64,000 bases of DNA, from positions 36,522-100,521 of the forward strand of contig NMRA01000894.1 in assembly GCA_002633005.1 (NCBI GenBank), written 5' to 3'. This document shows, piece by piece, positions 60,805 through 64,000 of this stretch. A program made the position numbers and the translations under genes. Every line of letters begins with the position of its first letter. The stretch's first letter is position 1. The notes beneath the pieces are model-generated. The model made no database searches and was not told the origin of the DNA. It saw only the letters and a program-made list of their open reading frames with translations. This stretch comes from Phoronis australis (taxonomy: Eukaryota > Phoronida > Phoronidae).

Positions 60805-62242
60805 TAAGTTTGTCATTTGGACTATTCTCAACTAGTCTACATGCATGGCATTCAGCCCTTGGCTTAGTTAGGCCTACGGCCGGGGGGGGGGGTCACTCAT
60901 ATATTGACAAGGTGCCCGGGCAGGCGTGTACCAAAATTGCAGATAAGCAGTACTTTTTCAGCAAGGTTTTGTTATACAGGCACGGGATCCAATATGCCCC
61001 TAATCAATTAGCAGACCTGGTAGACTGCAACGGGGGGGGGGGGTGAGTTCTGTGGGCATTTAATTGTCATTGAGTGTCCCACGGGGCCTACTGACTTCAC
61101 TTACACTCGAGTGCTCCCCAATTGCGTACAGACTTAAAAATGTCGACGCTTGGAAGTGGGTTGGACAAGAATCAAAAGACTTCAGGGATACCAAGAAAGT
61201 GTAACACCCCAGTACTTTTAGATGTCAATAAACCTATTAAGAACAAGCTGATGTGAGCACTTGAGGATTGGGTCAGTCCAGCTGTATTACATCACTGTCA
61301 CAGTATCAAGAGTATTTCAAGTTCAATGCAGACCTGTGTGTTCAAATCTGAGCAGCCCCTAATAAATATATGTTTGAAGTGAGTTTCTACTGTTTCTACA
61401 TGAAGAAAATCCTATGTTGACACCCATTAATGTAAAATGGTTGGCTGCGCCTACGTGCTCAGGCTTCTGACGTTATCATTCTATAAATCATGATACCCAA
61501 AATATCAAAATTGGGGAGACAATATAAGTATATTTAATTTTTCTTTTTGAAAGTTTTTAACTGTTGTATTTAAAAAGTTTGTGATCATCACACGCGAGTA
61601 GGTTTTGAATTTTGAAACTGGCACAAAGAAGTGTGACTTACACAACCTAAAGGTTAAATGCCTTATAAATATATAAATACATGTGTTTTTGTATATGATT
61701 AGCTTAACATTCCTTATGTTAGCTTTATTAGCTAATAAGCCAATTGGTACCAGGTGCCCCTTCAGTCGGTAAAAAAATTGGAGTTTCTCGGTAAGTTTAG
61801 TTAATTCACGTGAATTTTGTAAAACAGCAGGTGATGACTGCTTTAGGTTTCAACTCGGGGAAATCCCAATGTCACATCTCCTACAGATAAAAACAATTTG
61901 CTTTGTCAAGTATTCATATTGGTAATTTGAGTAAAAAATCGTTGCTTAAAAATATCTATTAGAATGGTCATAAACTGCCCACTATAACATAGTGTGTTTG
62001 GCTTACTGATGTGCTTACGTAGATCTAAATCTGAGCCTTGTCAAGTGATAGGTTCATGTTTCACAGGCTCATATGGGATGTGAATTTACACTCTACTCTT
62101 GAAAAGCAAGTATGCCTCAGAAGCTAATGGCGCTTCAGACATTATTTCTGTCACTTGTCATCAAATGTGTGTGTATATTTCTGGTATAGATGGTGGTCTT
62201 TTGCCAATATTTTTAACAAATACGCATCTTTTCTGTTTTCAG

Positions 62243-62490
62243 ATAAAGGTGATGGAATCCTTTCTGACCTCCTCACCTTTGTGCCTGGTGCAGATCATAT
62301 ACCACCAAAGGGGTTTGATTGGAAAACCAATGTAGAGTTTTTTGACCAGACTCCTGGTGTGATGAGATATCCCTTTTCATCAACATGTTCCCTGAAGATG
62401 TAATTTCCAAGAGGTGTGGCAGATCCTGGCGAGTTTAAAGTGATGATGTCTCGTGCACTCACTGAGTCGTATGGATTTCCTTTCCGTATT
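62243..62490 (+). pseudogene. HECT-type C-terminal exon with in-frame stop
   Basis: After the acceptor TTCTGTTTTCAG the frame reads DKGDGILSDLLTFVPGAD, then IPPKGFDWKTNVEF and PFSSTCSLKM. It meets TAA at 62399-62401 and resumes in the same frame as FPRGVADPGEFKVMMSRAL. The layout (PP-G motif, STC near the end, then an M-M-x-x-AL helix) resembles the C-lobe of HECT ubiquitin ligases of the G2E3-like or transposon-associated kind, with STC at the place of the catalytic cysteine. The stop suggests a decayed gene or element. Confidence 0.5.
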
Positions 62491-62639
62491 TCAAGGTTAT
62501 CTTGTGCTTTTATTATGCAACCACCTATTGATATGTGTATGCATATTGCCAGTCTTCTCTGTCTGTGCATCCACTGATGCAATTCCTCCATTGCAGAATC
62601 TTTATGAGATTTGACAAATGTGTTCCTTGAAGATGACCA

Positions 62640-63400
62640 CCAGGAATTGTTCACTGATCTGAGTACTGCTATGCCTCCTAGTGGCAATTTTATTTTTTTG
62701 TACTTGCGAAAGTTTTTGATGGATTTTCATAAAATTTCGCAAAAAGGTTTCAGTTCAGGAGACAATGAATTTGTGCCACCTTCTGTCCGTTTTTAAAATT
62801 TTCAAGTTTGTATTTGCCAATCCGATTGAAGGATCAATACGAAAATTTGCAGATGTGTGCCTGATGAGGTGAGGATGATGTTGATTTTCAGAAGGTTTGA
62901 TTTCGAAGGGGTTCCCTAGTGGAGATTTTTTTGTGTCTGTGGCTGTATTCCATTAACCCTATGCAAGAATTTTGTGTGAAACTTGGCATATGTTATTAGG
63001 AAATTGACAACAGATAATGACTAGTTTCCGAACAATCCAGATGATGGTAGCTTTTTTAGGTTTTCTCGTGTATTTTCATGATGGATTTCCATGAAACTTG
63101 GCAATTAGGTTTTTATTAAGGAGACAACAATGCCTTTCCATTTTCAGACAGATTTGACGTTTGCTGTGGGGCATAATGTTGATTTTTAAGTTTGGAGTCT
63201 GTTTTTAGTGTCAACCTCTATATCCACCAATCTACCAAAAATATTGTGAAAATTGCCAGATTTGTTTGTAATGAGAATGTGGCAGCTGACGTTAATGTTT
63301 GGACATGCTCGACTACGTTGTAGGTAATCCCTAGCGATTTTTTCCGCATGTATTGTCATTTTCTAAACCCTTTGAGGATCTTTGTATAATTTGGCAGAAT
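62640..63400 (+). repeat. Diverged three-monomer repeat, second locus
   Basis: CTAGTGGC-type monomers of ~100-150 bp recur at about 62677, 62774, 62912, 63043, 63174 and 63329. They show the same three-type order as the array at 18200-19290 (for example CCTAGTGGCAATTTTATTTT and GATTTTCATAAAATTT). Confidence 0.6.
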
Positions 63401-64000
63401 ATAGACCCTGAAGTTATTTGCAGAGTTGCTAATTTATAGTAATTTTGGTTAATAACTTTGACAGCAAAAGTAAGAAATCATGAATACTCATTGGAGTGTT
63501 AAAAGATCCAGTGTAAAGTTGTAATTGCATTTTCATGATTTAATCCAAAGTCGTCCTCGAAATAAAGTACGTACTTCTGAAACTCGAATGGCATTTATTA
63601 TGGAATAAATAATGATTCCAGAAAATTGAACTTAAACACGTTCTGCACTAATTTAAACATTCTTAGACATATAGGACATTCTCTACAGAGGTGTTCCTCA
63701 CAAAATGAACAATAATGATGTTAAATTCTTAAACAATGTGTTCGCGCACTTTCTGTCACTGGTGAAAAATTCACTTTCATTGAGTTAAATAACGTAAACG
63801 TTGGTGCACACAAAGGACAGACCTTTGTATTGGAAAAACATACTCGGTTGCAATACTACTTGATGTGTTTGGTTACTTTCAAGTGGAGCAGTGAAATGGT
63901 AAAACGAGAAAGGCAAGCAATGGCTACAAGGAGGTGGAGAAGTCACTATCGCACCAAAGTTCTGTGGTGTCACTTTGATATCGCAAACTGAAATGAAAAA
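63400..64000. other. Window end, nothing recognised
   Basis: AT-rich sequence with short spurious ORFs. Confidence 0.45.

Overview
This is a 64 kb piece of an animal nuclear genome. It has spliced genes with GT-AG introns of roughly 0.1-3 kb, no operons, AT-rich non-coding DNA, many minisatellites, several DNA transposon/MITE families, and degenerate LINE reverse transcriptase. Gene content (cystinosin, MMACHC, a MOXD1/DBH-like copper monooxygenase, THAP- and HECT-type fragments) fits an invertebrate deuterostome such as a lancelet, hemichordate or echinoderm. That placement is inference; no marker in the window fixes the species. There are two runs of N (11434-12119 and 51051-51077) and one ambiguous base (37062).

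Layout. 0.4-2.8 kb: broken minus-strand LINE with a second LINE end nested in it. 4.4-5.5 kb: small inverted-repeat elements. 6.66-19.77 kb (+): complete nine-exon cystinosin gene (418 codons plus stop, all splice phases agree), with repeats in its introns. 21.1-21.85 kb: 21-bp minisatellite of about 35 copies, open on both strands. 22.3-27.7 kb: a dispersed ~1.2 kb repeat family, a second dispersed repeat, and 33-bp and 39-bp minisatellites. 28.2-29.8 kb: TTAA-flanked transposon with ~170-bp inverted repeats and a broken THAP-domain gene. 30.6-33.8 kb: 52-bp and 33-bp minisatellites. 35.48-41.04 kb (-): complete four-exon MMACHC gene (242 residues); its introns hold a hAT-like MITE inserted in a minisatellite and a 540-bp miniature LTR retrotransposon. 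41.6-45.7 kb: MITE clusters and two more copies of the 1.2 kb family. 47.17-59.0 kb, perhaps to 60.14 kb (+): MOXD1-like gene with ten firm exons and one weak terminal exon; its introns hold three TIR elements. 60.7 kb to the end: a possible first exon, a HECT-like C-terminal exon with an in-frame stop, and a diverged three-monomer repeat array shared with cystinosin intron 8.

The three intact genes are unrelated housekeeping or secretory-pathway genes: lysosomal cystine export, intracellular cobalamin processing, and a secretory-pathway copper monooxygenase. Nothing suggests they work together.

The most unusual object is the 540-bp element at 40224-40763. It has nearly identical 152-154 bp LTRs, a primer-binding-like site, a polypurine tract and a 4-bp target duplication, but no coding capacity, and each LTR carries a tRNA-like module with A-box- and B-box-like motifs. 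This is structurally analogous to plant Cassandra elements, which carry 5S rRNA sequence in their LTRs.
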